Assembly: GCA_050290245.1 (NCBI GenBank)
Contig: JBNKHH010000003.1
Coordinates: 1 to 43,468 of the forward strand
Source: JBNKHH01 sp050290245
Lineage (GTDB): Bacteria; Pseudomonadota; Alphaproteobacteria; Rhodobacterales; Rhodobacteraceae
Length of the DNA stretch: 43,468 nt
Direction: 5' to 3'
In this document: piece after piece, positions 8,043 to 16,163 of the stretch
Numbering within the stretch: the first letter of the stretch is position 1
How the letters are laid out: every line of letters begins with the position of its first letter
The notes under the pieces: model-generated
Told to the model about the DNA's origin: nothing
The model's input: only the letters and a program-made list of their open reading frames with translations
The model's database searches: none
Program-made: the position numbers and the translations under genes

Positions 8043-8365
8043 GCTATTCCAGCGCCGAGGTCTGGTGGATCATCGCCATCATGGGGATCGGAACCTTTCT
8101 GATCCGCTTTTCCTTCCTGGGGTTGATCGGAAACCGCAAGATGCCCGACTGGGTTCTGCGCCACCTACGCTATACGCCGGTCGCCGTCCTGCCGGGCCTT
8201 GTAGCGCCGCTCGTGATCCTTCCGGCTGAGACCGGCGGAGCCCCCGACCCGGTGCGGATCACCGCCGCCCTCGTCACGCTCGCTGTCGGCTGGCATCGCA
8301 AAAGCATGATGCAGGGCGCCCTGGCCGGGGCCATCATCTTTATTGCGCTCGGCCGGTTACTCTGA
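8039..8365 (+). CDS. azlD: AzlD-family transport partner
   Basis: A 108-residue protein with about four hydrophobic segments and the AzlD hallmark GIGTFLIRFSFL near the N terminus, followed by LRYTPVAVLPGLVAPL. The C-terminal half has the family's short helices, with TLAVGWHRKSMM between them. It forms the small subunit of the AzlCD exporter. It overlaps azlC and ends one base from the stop of the convergent lipoprotein gene. Confidence 0.92.
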   Translation: MSYSSAEVWWIIAIMGIGTFLIRFSFLGLIGNRKMPDWVLRHLRYTPVAVLPGLVAPLVILPAETGGAPDPVRITAALVTLAVGWHRKSMMQGALAGAIIFIALGRLL

Positions 8366-8366
8366 C

Positions 8367-8981
8367 CTATCCGGCCTTGGGCGTGATCAACACGTTGTGC
8401 GCTTTTTCCGCGTCGTCGTCGGTGACGACCCGCGTCGTTGCGCCGGGCAACTCACCAAACGCCTTTGAAACGGATTTGGGAAAATAGGTCACCGGCAAAC
8501 TCTCAAAGCCGTGCACCTGCGTCAGAATCCTTGTGATCGAAAGCGAACACTGCGCCTTTGGCACCGCGCCGTAGGTCTTGGCCAGCCGCGACAGGGCGCG
8601 CGCCTGCTCGGCCGTCACCGGCAAACGCTGCTCGATGACGTCATGGGTCTCGCGTGCATGATAATCGACATAGACCGCAACCGCCCGATCAGTCATCGCA
8701 TAGAGGACGTCGTTGCGCTCAGGCGCAAAGGGGAGTTCGAAACTGCCGGCCGGATCAAAAAGGATCCGTTCTCCCGGCGAGGCGATCAGGAGGCCGGAAT
8801 GCGCGCCCGAACCGTTGCGTTTGGCGATCACGGTGTAAAGCCGGATCTCCACCGGGCCACTGTAAGCGAACTGATGCTTACGCAACGAATCATCAGGAGC
8901 CCAGACCGGCTCGGCCCGGCCGCCGCATCCGGCGAGGGTCGCGCAAAGCAGGATCAGCGCTGTGAACCTGCCGACGAGCAT
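8367..8981 (-). CDS. lipoprotein with possible permuted NlpC/P60-type fold
   Basis: A 204-residue predicted lipoprotein. The signal sequence ends in the lipobox LAGC, with Cys19 the lipidated residue; this fixes the ATG at 8981 over longer starts. After the anchor, AHSGLLIAS and RILFDPAGSF (His61), then a later AQCSLSIT (Cys145), resemble the His-then-Cys order of circularly permuted papain-like (YiiX/YebB) NlpC/P60 proteins, where these are catalytic. This is my inference from motif order, not a confirmed family match. It follows the oxidase subunit IV gene by two bases and may share its transcript. It converges on azlD. The substrate could be an amide or ester in the envelope. Confidence 0.75.
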   Translation of the reverse strand: MLVGRFTALILLCATLAGCGGRAEPVWAPDDSLRKHQFAYSGPVEIRLYTVIAKRNGSGAHSGLLIASPGERILFDPAGSFELPFAPERNDVLYAMTDRAVAVYVDYHARETHDVIEQRLPVTAEQARALSRLAKTYGAVPKAQCSLSITRILTQVHGFESLPVTYFPKSVSKAFGELPGATTRVVTDDDAEKAHNVLITPKAG

Positions 8982-8983
8982 CT

Positions 8984-9118
8984 TCAGGAGTTGAAAATCG
9001 CCAGGAAAATCAGGACCAGGATACAGACGATGGCGACATTCTTCACCCAAGTAACGAACCCGTTGAAGGTGCGCTCTTGAACAGTGGTGTCCATTTCGCC
9101 GTGCTTGTGTTCCGCCAT
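8984..9118 (-). CDS. aa3-type cytochrome c oxidase subunit IV
   Basis: A 44-residue protein with one transmembrane helix. It begins MAEHKHGEMDTTVQE, and the HKHGEMD motif followed by a single hydrophobic segment (VAIVCILVLIFLAIF) is the signature of the bacterial aa3-oxidase fourth subunit known from Paracoccus. I place the start at the ATG at 9118, with CGGAGAG just upstream. The subunit sits beside the oxidase core and is not needed for catalysis in Paracoccus. No other oxidase genes are present, so it is a detached locus, as in many relatives. Confidence 0.93.
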   Translation of the reverse strand: MAEHKHGEMDTTVQERTFNGFVTWVKNVAIVCILVLIFLAIFNS

Positions 9119-9227
9119 GGTCGAACTCTCCGGATTCCGTTTCGGCGTTTGACTAACCCAAAGCAGCGGCCATGTCACCACCCAGGGTGGGCGCTTGTTG
9201 CCGCAGGCTCATGAGAATTTTCAACGG

Positions 9228-11423
9228 TCAGGCCGCCTTCTTGCCATGGGCGAACCGTTGGTAAAAGCTTTCCCCGGTCGTGGCCATCTCGGCAAGAAGC
9301 GCTGGCGCATCGAACCGTGCACCCAAAGGTGACAGGCCTTCGCAAATCTCGAGCGCCCTCGCTGCGCCAATCATGTCCAGCCATGAGAACGGACCACCCG
9401 ACCAAGGCGCAAAACCCCAGCCCAGAATGGCGCCCACGTCGCCTTCGCGGATATCCGTCAAAACGCCCTCTTCCAGCGCACGTACCGCCTCAAGCACCTG
9501 GGCCATCATCAGGCGATGCTGCACAGTAGTCAGATCGGGCTGTTCTTCGGCAAGGGGGTACTTGTCGCCCAGACCGTCCCAGAACCCGATGCGCTTTCCC
9601 GCCTCGTCATAGGAATAGAACCCGCCCTTGGCCTTGCGCCCCATCCTGCCCTGGTCAGCCATCCAGAACAGAACCTCGTCAACCGCTTCGTCGGGGTAGG
9701 CATCACCCATGGCCGCCTTGGTTGCCTTGGCGATCTTTGCGCCGAGGTCGATCGAGGTCTCGTCGACCAACTGCAACGGCCCCACCGGGAACCCCAGCAA
9801 CCGGGCGGCATTGTCGATCAATGCAGGTACGACGCCCTCGCCGACCATGCGAATGCCCTCGTTGATGTAGGGGATGATGCAGCGGTTCGCATAGAAAAAC
9901 CGCGCGTCGTTCACCACGATCGGGGTCTTACGCAGCTGTCGCACGTAATCCAATGCCTTGGCCACGGCGCGATCACCAGTCTCGGCCCCCTTGATGATCT
10001 CGACCAGCATCATCTTGTCGACAGGGCTGAAAAAATGAATGCCGATAAACTGCTCGGACCGGACGCTAGCCTTGGCCAGTTCAGTGATCGGCAGGGTCGA
10101 GGTATTGGTGGCAAAAATGCAGTCCTCGTCCACCACTGCTTCGACCTTCCGCGTCATCTCGGCCTTGACACCAGGATCCTCGAACACCGCCTCGACGATC
10201 AAGTCGCAGCTCGCCAGCGCCTCCAGGTCGGTCGTCGCAGTGATCCGCCCCAGGACCTGGGCCTTCTTCGCTTCCGTCACCTTCCGGCGCGAAATGCCCT
10301 TGTCCAGAATGCCTTCCGAATAGCCTTTACCCCGGTCGGCCGCCTCCTGGCTCTGGTCGATCAGAACGACATCAATCCCGGCATTGGCACTGACATAGGC
10401 GATCCCCGCTCCCATCATGCCCGCGCCCAGAACACCAACCTTTGAGACCCGCTGCTCCGCAACATCAGGACGGTTCGCGCCCTTTTCCAGCGCTTCCTTG
10501 TTGATGAACAGCGACCGGATCATCGCTGACGACGTCGGGTCCATCAGAATTGACGTGAACCACCGCGCCTCGATCCTCAACGCCGTATCGAACGGAACCT
10601 GCGCGCCTTCATAGATCGCCGACAACAAGGCTTTCGCCGCCGGATAGACGCCCTTGGTCTTGCCATTGATCATCGCGTTCGCACCGACAAAAGTCACAAA
10701 ACCCTGAGGGTGATAGGGCTCACCACCGGGCATCTTGAATCCCTTCTGATCCCAGGGTTTGACGATGTCAGCCTCACCCGCGCCCAAAACCCAGGCCTTG
10801 GCACTGTCCAGCAACGTCTCCGCCGGAACGACCTCATCGATCAACTGCGCCGCCTTCGCCTTGGCGGGCTCAAGCATCTTACCCTCCAGCAACACCGGCG
10901 CTGCCGCCATCGTACCCACCATGCGCGAATAGCGCGTCGTGCCACCGGCACCGGGGAACAGCCCGACAAGAATTTCCGGCAGACCGATGCGCCCCTTTGG
11001 CGTGTCAGCCATGAACCGGCGATGACATGCCAAAGCGATTTCGGTCCCAATCCCGGCGCACAGCCCCGGAATGGCGCAGGCAATCGGCTTGCCGCCCTTG
11101 TTCTTGTCGTCCATGCCCGCGCGCTCGATCTTCCGCAGGATACGGTGACCATTCATGATGAACTCGAAAATCGATGCCGCGGGCGCATCGCCGCCTTCCG
11201 CCTTGACGTTGGCGAGGGTGTTCAAATCCATGCCGCCGGCAAACGTGTCCTTGCCCGATGTGATGACGATCCCTTTCACCGCGTCGTCTGCCAAAGCCTG
11301 GTCCAGAAGACTTTCGACCAGATCAAAGGCGTCGCGTGTCAGGACATTCATCGATTTTCCAGGAACGTCCCATGTGACGATAGCAACCCCGTCTTCGTGC
11401 AGCGCGTAGGTAAAGTCAGCCAT
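9228..11423 (-). CDS. fadJ: multifunctional enoyl-CoA hydratase / 3-hydroxyacyl-CoA dehydrogenase (FadJ/FadB type)
   Basis: A 731-residue alpha-subunit of the fatty-acid oxidation complex. The N-terminal crotonase domain shows GKDTFAGGMDLN (oxyanion hole) and GLFPGAGGTTRYSR. The NAD-binding domain starts near residue 325 with GVLGAGMMGAGIAY. The catalytic histidine motif is FIGIHFFSPVDKM. The C-terminal domain is in two repeats, with GFPVGPLQLVDE and WGFAPWSGGPFSW. It hydrates enoyl-CoA and oxidises the resulting 3-hydroxyacyl-CoA, handing the product to a thiolase; fadA lies upstream. Length and domain order match the FadJ-like proteins of this group. It is separated from fadA by the NTF2-like gene, so co-transcription is likely but not certain. 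Confidence 0.95.
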   Translation of the reverse strand: MADFTYALHEDGVAIVTWDVPGKSMNVLTRDAFDLVESLLDQALADDAVKGIVITSGKDTFAGGMDLNTLANVKAEGGDAPAASIFEFIMNGHRILRKIERAGMDDKNKGGKPIACAIPGLCAGIGTEIALACHRRFMADTPKGRIGLPEILVGLFPGAGGTTRYSRMVGTMAAAPVLLEGKMLEPAKAKAAQLIDEVVPAETLLDSAKAWVLGAGEADIVKPWDQKGFKMPGGEPYHPQGFVTFVGANAMINGKTKGVYPAAKALLSAIYEGAQVPFDTALRIEARWFTSILMDPTSSAMIRSLFINKEALEKGANRPDVAEQRVSKVGVLGAGMMGAGIAYVSANAGIDVVLIDQSQEAADRGKGYSEGILDKGISRRKVTEAKKAQVLGRITATTDLEALASCDLIVEAVFEDPGVKAEMTRKVEAVVDEDCIFATNTSTLPITELAKASVRSEQFIGIHFFSPVDKMMLVEIIKGAETGDRAVAKALDYVRQLRKTPIVVNDARFFYANRCIIPYINEGIRMVGEGVVPALIDNAARLLGFPVGPLQLVDETSIDLGAKIAKATKAAMGDAYPDEAVDEVLFWMADQGRMGRKAKGGFYSYDEAGKRIGFWDGLGDKYPLAEEQPDLTTVQHRLMMAQVLEAVRALEEGVLTDIREGDVGAILGWGFAPWSGGPFSWLDMIGAARALEICEGLSPLGARFDAPALLAEMATTGESFYQRFAHGKKAA

Positions 11424-11480
11424 GAATCAGGGCCTCTTCAGGATTAAATCTGGAAGTGAGGATGGGCGGCGAACCGACGC

Positions 11481-11897
11481 CTAATGCACGATCATCTCGA
11501 CCTGCTCGATAGCAAAGCCAGACTCGACGTATTCCAGCATCTCGATCTTGAAGTGCCCATCTTCTTCGACAAGAAAATACCGGACAAGCCTGCCAGCCAC
11601 TTGGCTGCCCCTGAGATCGAAATCGTCCACGCGTACCGTCACGCGAAACCGGTTGTTCATCGGTGGCTCTCGAAACTCGATCGCAATCTCGCGTGAGGCG
11701 ACCAACATGGCTACCAAAGCTGCTCGGTACTGCGACGCAATTCGGCTCAGATCGTCCCGACCCCGAATGACGATCACGCCAGCCTCGTTGTACACGACCA
11801 GCGGCCATGCGCAGTGGTCGCCCAATTCCCCGAGATCTCCCGACAGGAAAATGCGTTGTAGATTTTGCAGAAATTCGTCCAGACCATCCCGAGTCAT
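11481..11897 (-). CDS. NTF2/SnoaL-like hypothetical protein
   Basis: A 138-residue soluble protein. The start at 11897 is set by AGGGGA five bases upstream. Predicted elements fit the cone-shaped NTF2/SnoaL fold: N-terminal helices (LDEFLQNLQRIFLSGDL), a loop with WPLVVYNEAG, IRGRDDLSRI, and long beta strands ending in EDGHFKIEMLEYVE. Members often bind small hydrophobic ligands or act as isomerases, and many have no known role. It lies between fadJ and fadA on the same strand, but gaps of 57 and 103 bases leave operon membership open. Confidence 0.7.
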   Translation of the reverse strand: MTRDGLDEFLQNLQRIFLSGDLGELGDHCAWPLVVYNEAGVIVIRGRDDLSRIASQYRAALVAMLVASREIAIEFREPPMNNRFRVTVRVDDFDLRGSQVAGRLVRYFLVEEDGHFKIEMLEYVESGFAIEQVEMIVH

Positions 11898-12000
11898 GCG
11901 CGTCCCCTGCCGACGAAACAGTTCCGTCGATTGCAGCCTGCCGCTCCTCAGGCACCGCACATTTTAGGCGTTGTCTAAACATTATCAACAGTTTTCCGAT

Positions 12001-13212
12001 CTAAACTCGCTCGATGATTGTGCTGGCTCCCATGCCGCTGGCCACGCAAAGCGTTGCCAGACCCACGGCTTTGTCCTGCCTCTCCAACTCGTCCAGAAGC
12101 GTGCCGATGATGATCGCGCCCGACGCGCCAAGGGGGTGGCCCATGGCAATCGCACCGCCATTGACGTTCACCTTGCCATGGTCGACGCCAAACGCCTGCA
12201 TGAACCGCAGCACGACCGAAGAAAATGCCTCGTTTACCTCGAACAAGTCGATGTCGCCGACCGCCATGCCGCTATCGGCCAGGATCTTCTCGGTTGCCGG
12301 AACCGGACCGGTCAGCATGATCGTTGGATCGGTGCCGATCTTGGCCGTCGCGCGAATACGCGCTCGTGGTTTCAACCCGTGTGCCGCGCCGAATTCCTTC
12401 GATCCGATCAACAAGGCTGCAGCCCCGTCGACGATCCCCGACGAATTGCCCGCATGGTGAACGTGGTTGATCCGTTCCAAGTGCGGATACTTCATCAGCG
12501 CGACCGCGTCGAACCCCGGCAAAACCTCGCCCTGGTCCTTGAACGCCGGCCGCAAGGCGCCAAGGGCCTGCATGTCGGTGCCGGGCCGCATGTATTCGTC
12601 GCGTTCCAGGATCGGCAATCCGTTCTGGTCGTGAATGGCGACGATCGACCTGTCGAACCTCCCATCGGCCCATGCCTCGGCCGCCCGTTTCTGGCTTTCG
12701 ACCGCATAGGCATCCACGTCATCCCGGCTAAAGCCGAACTCTGTCGCAATGATGTCGGCGGAAATCCCCTGTGGCACGAAATATGTCTTCATCGCCACGG
12801 TGGGATCCACAGCCACCGCCGCGCCGTCGCTGCCCATGGGCACGCGGCTCATGCATTCGACCCCTCCCGCGATATAGCCCTCACCGCCGCCGCCTCTGAC
12901 CTGGTTGGCGGCAAGATTGACAGCCTCCATACCCGAGGCGCAAAAACGGTTGATCGACAGACCTGGAACCCGCTCGTCCAGAGCACTGGCCAGGACGGCG
13001 GTCCGCGCAAGGCAGCCTCCCTGCTCCTTGACCTGGGTGGCATTCCCCCAGATCACGTCCTCAACTGCATGGCCGTCCAGTCCGTTGCGTGCCTTGATGG
13101 CGTTCAGCATGTCGGCGGAAAGCTTCACAGGCGTCACCTCGTTCAGGCTGCCATCCGTGCGCCCCTTGCCACGCGGCGATCTCAACGCATCGAAGATAAA
13201 GGCATCCCGCAT
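12001..13212 (-). CDS. fadA: acetyl-CoA C-acyltransferase (thiolase)
   Basis: A 403-residue thiolase that cleaves 3-ketoacyl-CoA to acetyl-CoA and a shortened acyl-CoA. The nucleophilic cysteine is in NRFCASGMEAVN (about residue 88). The acid-base motif NGGAIAMGHPLGASGA and the second cysteine loop LCVASGMG are near the C terminus. The last loop has VASGMG where many thiolases have GGGMG. The ATG at 13212 has a strong GAGGAG site. It follows the glutathione transferase gene by 16 bases and lies upstream of fadJ, forming the beta-subunit partner of that enzyme. Confidence 0.95.
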   Translation of the reverse strand: MRDAFIFDALRSPRGKGRTDGSLNEVTPVKLSADMLNAIKARNGLDGHAVEDVIWGNATQVKEQGGCLARTAVLASALDERVPGLSINRFCASGMEAVNLAANQVRGGGGEGYIAGGVECMSRVPMGSDGAAVAVDPTVAMKTYFVPQGISADIIATEFGFSRDDVDAYAVESQKRAAEAWADGRFDRSIVAIHDQNGLPILERDEYMRPGTDMQALGALRPAFKDQGEVLPGFDAVALMKYPHLERINHVHHAGNSSGIVDGAAALLIGSKEFGAAHGLKPRARIRATAKIGTDPTIMLTGPVPATEKILADSGMAVGDIDLFEVNEAFSSVVLRFMQAFGVDHGKVNVNGGAIAMGHPLGASGAIIIGTLLDELERQDKAVGLATLCVASGMGASTIIERV

Positions 13213-13228
13213 CGAATTCTCCTCACAA

Positions 13229-13867
13229 TCAACCGCGCGACGGCGGCCAGGCCTGTTGCATCAGGTCATAAGGATGTTTCCAGCCTTCCAATGCCGATAT
13301 CCGGTCCAGCCAGGCGTCGATCGCCGGCCAGTCCTTGCGCGCAAACCCAAACGGTTCTTCATAAAAAAGGTAGGCACAGCAGGTCAGGTCTGCATTCGTG
13401 ACGCTGCGTCCAACCATCCAGTCACGCTGCGTCAGGTGCCCCTCCAATATCGTCAACGCCGCCTTGCACCGCCCCCGAAGGAACGCGATCACCTCGGCAG
13501 GGCGCTTGTCCTCGGGCAGAAAGTTCATCAGGAACCGCACCGTGCCCAACTGGCTGGACAGCTTGTGGTTGTCCCAGAGAATCCAGCGCAGGACCTCTCG
13601 TGCCTCTTCCGGCGTTTTGCCGCCAAATTTTCCCGTCTTTTCAGAAATATAGGATTGAATCACGCCTGACTGACTAAGGTGTACGTCGCCGTCGATCAGT
13701 ACCGGCGCCTCGCCCATCTCGTTCACATTCTCCAGGTACTCGACACTGCGCGCCGCCCCGTTGAAGAAATCGATGAAAACCGGCTCCCACTCCAGCCCCG
13801 AAAGTTCCAACGCCAGGGCCGCCTTATAGGAATGCCCACTCTCTCCAAAACAATGCAGCTTGATCAC
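13229..13867 (-). CDS. glutathione S-transferase family protein
   Basis: A 212-residue GST with an N-terminal thioredoxin-like domain (IKLHCFGESGHSYKAALAL, then NEMGEAPVLIDGDVHLSQSG, the glutathione-binding P-loop and Ser region) and an all-helical C-terminal domain with TNADLTCCAYLFYEE. I start it at the GTG at 13867, which puts the first beta strand at residue 2 and has an AGGATGGCAGGA lead. An upstream ATG would add an unrelated charged tail. It is the first gene of a likely GST-fadA unit, which suggests a role in detoxifying or channelling reactive acyl intermediates, but the substrate is unknown. Confidence 0.9.
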   Translation of the reverse strand: MIKLHCFGESGHSYKAALALELSGLEWEPVFIDFFNGAARSVEYLENVNEMGEAPVLIDGDVHLSQSGVIQSYISEKTGKFGGKTPEEAREVLRWILWDNHKLSSQLGTVRFLMNFLPEDKRPAEVIAFLRGRCKAALTILEGHLTQRDWMVGRSVTNADLTCCAYLFYEEPFGFARKDWPAIDAWLDRISALEGWKHPYDLMQQAWPPSRG

Positions 13868-13914
13868 GTCCTGCCATCCTCGCTCTTCGTTCCTTTGGAC
13901 GAGACTGCGCATTT

Positions 13915-14103
13915 GCGTATTTTTGGCAAGATAAAGACGGCAGGCTTAACCTGCGGTTAACCTCACATTGTCGAGATAACGGCGCGGTACAGGCTGGCGA
14001 GCCGATGGCCGCGCAAGGTAAAGACCTGCCGCACCCGGAGTCAGGGTTGAACGAAGGGGCGGCAGGCATCCCTGTTCTTTATCTTGCCAAAAAAAAAATA
14101 CGC
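13915..14103. repeat. long-range inverted repeat of a dispersed intergenic motif
   Basis: Bases 13920-13936 and 14077-14093 are exact 17-base reverse complements, 140 bases apart. The right arm continues into ten consecutive A (T on the minus strand). Each arm is a copy of a motif also seen in weaker form at 19487-19506 and 25930-25952. The right copy begins 13 bases past the stop of the minus-strand 70-residue gene; the left copy lies just upstream of the GST start. An RNA crossing the gap could form the stem. The gap has no gene. Confidence 0.75.
13946..13960. promoter_or_regulatory. 15-bp palindrome upstream of GST-fadA
   Basis: TTAACC-TGC-GGTTAA is a perfect dyad with a 3-base spacer, about 80 bases upstream of the GST start codon. 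Its symmetry and position suit an operator. I do not recognise the binding protein. Confidence 0.4.
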
Positions 14104-14115
14104 AGGGTTCGACGC

Positions 14116-14328
14116 TCACCGTTTGCGCGCGTCCAGTTCCGAATTGAACAGCCTCAGCCGCGTCGCCAGGTTTTCGTGGTTCATGACGGATGAGAAATTC
14201 TCGAACAGAAACGACAGCGCCTCGCCCTCGTCCAGCCCGGCTTCGTCGGCAAATTTCTTCAACCGGCGATATCCATCCTCGGTCATGGCAACGGGAAATC
14301 GGCGGGTCAGGCGCAATCTTTTGGGCAT
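14116..14328 (-). CDS. 70-residue protein of unknown function
   Basis: The ATG at 14328, with CGGAG five bases upstream, encodes a 70-residue basic protein. It starts MPKRLRLTRRFPVAMTEDGY and is followed by a helix (RLKKFADEAGLDEGEALSFL) and a charged tail ending DARKR. The first part (basic strand, then FPVAMTEDGYRRL) resembles a ribbon-helix-helix DNA-binding unit, as in short CopG-like proteins. This is an inference from the strand-helix-helix pattern. It lies 35 bases after the acyl-CoA dehydrogenase gene on the same strand, so it may be co-transcribed and linked to fatty-acid metabolism. Confidence 0.7.
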   Translation of the reverse strand: MPKRLRLTRRFPVAMTEDGYRRLKKFADEAGLDEGEALSFLFENFSSVMNHENLATRLRLFNSELDARKR

Positions 14329-14363
14329 CGAAACTCCGGGACAGCGGGGATCACCCCACCATC

Positions 14364-16142
14364 TTAAAAGTTCTCTGCCGCCAGCGCCATCACCGGTTCG
14401 GCCCCGGTGGTGATACGAGCCAGATGCAGCCCGGTCGCGGGAAGCTGACGCGCCATGTAGTACCGGCCCGTGGCAAGTTTCGTCTCGTAAAACGTGCTGT
14501 CCCCGGCGCCCGCATCCAGCGCCTCCTGCGCCGCCTTCGCCATCCGCGACCACATCAGCCCCAGACAGACATGGCCAAAGAGCGACATGAAGTCATAGGA
14601 CCCGGCCAGCGCGTTCAGGGGGTTTTTCATGCCTTCGGCCATGAAGTACATCGCCGCGGCCTGCAGATCCTTGGACGCCGCCTTCAGCGGATCGAGGAAC
14701 GCTGCTTTCAATGCCTCGTCGCCTTCGTTCTCCCTGATGAATTCCTTCACCATTTCAAAGAAGGCCATAATGGTCTGACCGCCGTTCTGGCCCAGCTTCC
14801 GTCCCACCAGGTCGAGCGACTGGATACCGTTGGTACCTTCGTAGATCATCGCGATCCGCGCATCGCGCACGAACTGCTCCAGCCCCCATTCGCGGGTATA
14901 GCCCGAGCCGCCTAGGGTCTGCTGCGCCAGGACGCAGGTCTCGAACCCTTTGTCGGTCAGAAACCCTTTCATCACCGGAATCAGAAGAGAAATCATCTCC
15001 TCGGCCTCGGCATCCGCCATGCGCTGCGCCCGGTCGATCATCTGGGCGCCCCAATATACCAGGGCACGCCCACCTTCGACCGCGGCCTTCTGGTCCATCA
15101 GGTTTCGACGCACGTCGGGATGCACGATGATCGGATCGGCGGGGCCTTCGGGGTTTTTCACGCCAGTCACGTCACGCCCCTGCAAACGGTCACGGGCAAA
15201 GCCAAGCGCATTCTGATAGGCAACCTCGCCCTGGGCAAACCCTTGCAGGGCCACCGCGAGCCGCGCCTCGTTCATCATGGTGAACATCGCGCGCATCCCC
15301 TTGTGCATTTCCCCGACAAGCCAGCCCTTGGCGCCGTCGTAGTGCATGGCGCAGGTGGCATTGCCGTGGATGCCCATTTTTTCTTCGAGACCGCCGCAAA
15401 CCAGGTTATTGCGTTCGCCCAGGCTGCCGTCGTCGTTCACCAGGAATTTCGGAACCACGAACAGGCTGATGCCCTTGATGCCATCCGGTCCGCCGGGGAC
15501 CTTGGCCAGAACCAGGTGGATAATGTTCTCGGACATGTCGTGCTCACCGGCCGAGATCCAGATCTTTTGCCCCGAAATGGCATAGGAGCCGTCGTCCTGC
15601 GGCTCCGCCTTGGTGCGGATCAGCCCCAGATCGGTGCCACACTGCGGCTCGGTCAGGTTCATCGTGCCGGTCCAGCGGCCTTCGTAGATCGGCGGCAGAT
15701 AGGTGGCTTTCTGCTGATCCGACCCATGCGCATGCAGCGCCGAGGCAGCCCCGTGCGACAGGCCCGCGTACATCTGGAATGCCATGTTGGCGGAGGAGAA
15801 CAATTCGCCCGCGGCGGTATTCAGGATGTGCGGCATGCCCTGGCCGCCATATTCGGGATCGGCATCCAGCCCCATCCAGCCGCCCTCGGCCATCTGGGCA
15901 AAGGCCTCCTTGAACCCTTCGGGCGTGCGCACGACGCCGTTTTCCAGGTGACAGCCTTGAGAGTCGCCCACCGTGTTCAGGGGTGCAAGTACATCGCGCG
16001 CGATCTTCCCCGCCTCTTCCAGTACCGCGCCAGTGAAATCGCGGTCCAACTCTTCGTACCCGGGAATTCCGCTTTCGCTGACCTTCAAAAGATCGTGCAG
16101 GATGAACTGTTGGTCCTTCGTGGGCGCGGAATATATGGGCAT
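14364..16142 (-). CDS. acyl-CoA dehydrogenase with C-terminal extension (DmdC-like)
   Basis: A 592-residue FAD enzyme, longer than the 380-residue classical form because of an extra C-terminal domain. It matches the group that includes DmdC and long FadE-like proteins. Visible motifs are TEPQCGTDLGLIRT and ISGQKIWISAGEHD (flavin and substrate contacts), QTLGGSGYTREWGLEQ and the catalytic glutamate region MIYEGTNGIQSLDLV (about residue 440). It oxidises an acyl-CoA to enoyl-CoA, feeding the FadJ/FadA pair nearby. Methylmercaptopropionyl-CoA is a possible substrate in marine relatives, but the sequence alone does not distinguish it. A MerR gene lies 21 bases upstream on the same strand. Confidence 0.93.
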   Translation of the reverse strand: MPIYSAPTKDQQFILHDLLKVSESGIPGYEELDRDFTGAVLEEAGKIARDVLAPLNTVGDSQGCHLENGVVRTPEGFKEAFAQMAEGGWMGLDADPEYGGQGMPHILNTAAGELFSSANMAFQMYAGLSHGAASALHAHGSDQQKATYLPPIYEGRWTGTMNLTEPQCGTDLGLIRTKAEPQDDGSYAISGQKIWISAGEHDMSENIIHLVLAKVPGGPDGIKGISLFVVPKFLVNDDGSLGERNNLVCGGLEEKMGIHGNATCAMHYDGAKGWLVGEMHKGMRAMFTMMNEARLAVALQGFAQGEVAYQNALGFARDRLQGRDVTGVKNPEGPADPIIVHPDVRRNLMDQKAAVEGGRALVYWGAQMIDRAQRMADAEAEEMISLLIPVMKGFLTDKGFETCVLAQQTLGGSGYTREWGLEQFVRDARIAMIYEGTNGIQSLDLVGRKLGQNGGQTIMAFFEMVKEFIRENEGDEALKAAFLDPLKAASKDLQAAAMYFMAEGMKNPLNALAGSYDFMSLFGHVCLGLMWSRMAKAAQEALDAGAGDSTFYETKLATGRYYMARQLPATGLHLARITTGAEPVMALAAENF

Positions 16143-16163
16143 ACAGCGATCTCCTGGGTCGGG

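Noticed and set aside
9178..9190. Small palindrome CCACCC-A-GGGTGG downstream of fadJ
   Set aside because: Short, no T-run, and isolated; too weak to call a terminator or operator.
11982..11990. DnaA-box-like TTATCAACA
   Set aside because: A single site with one mismatch, no cluster, no origin-linked genes.
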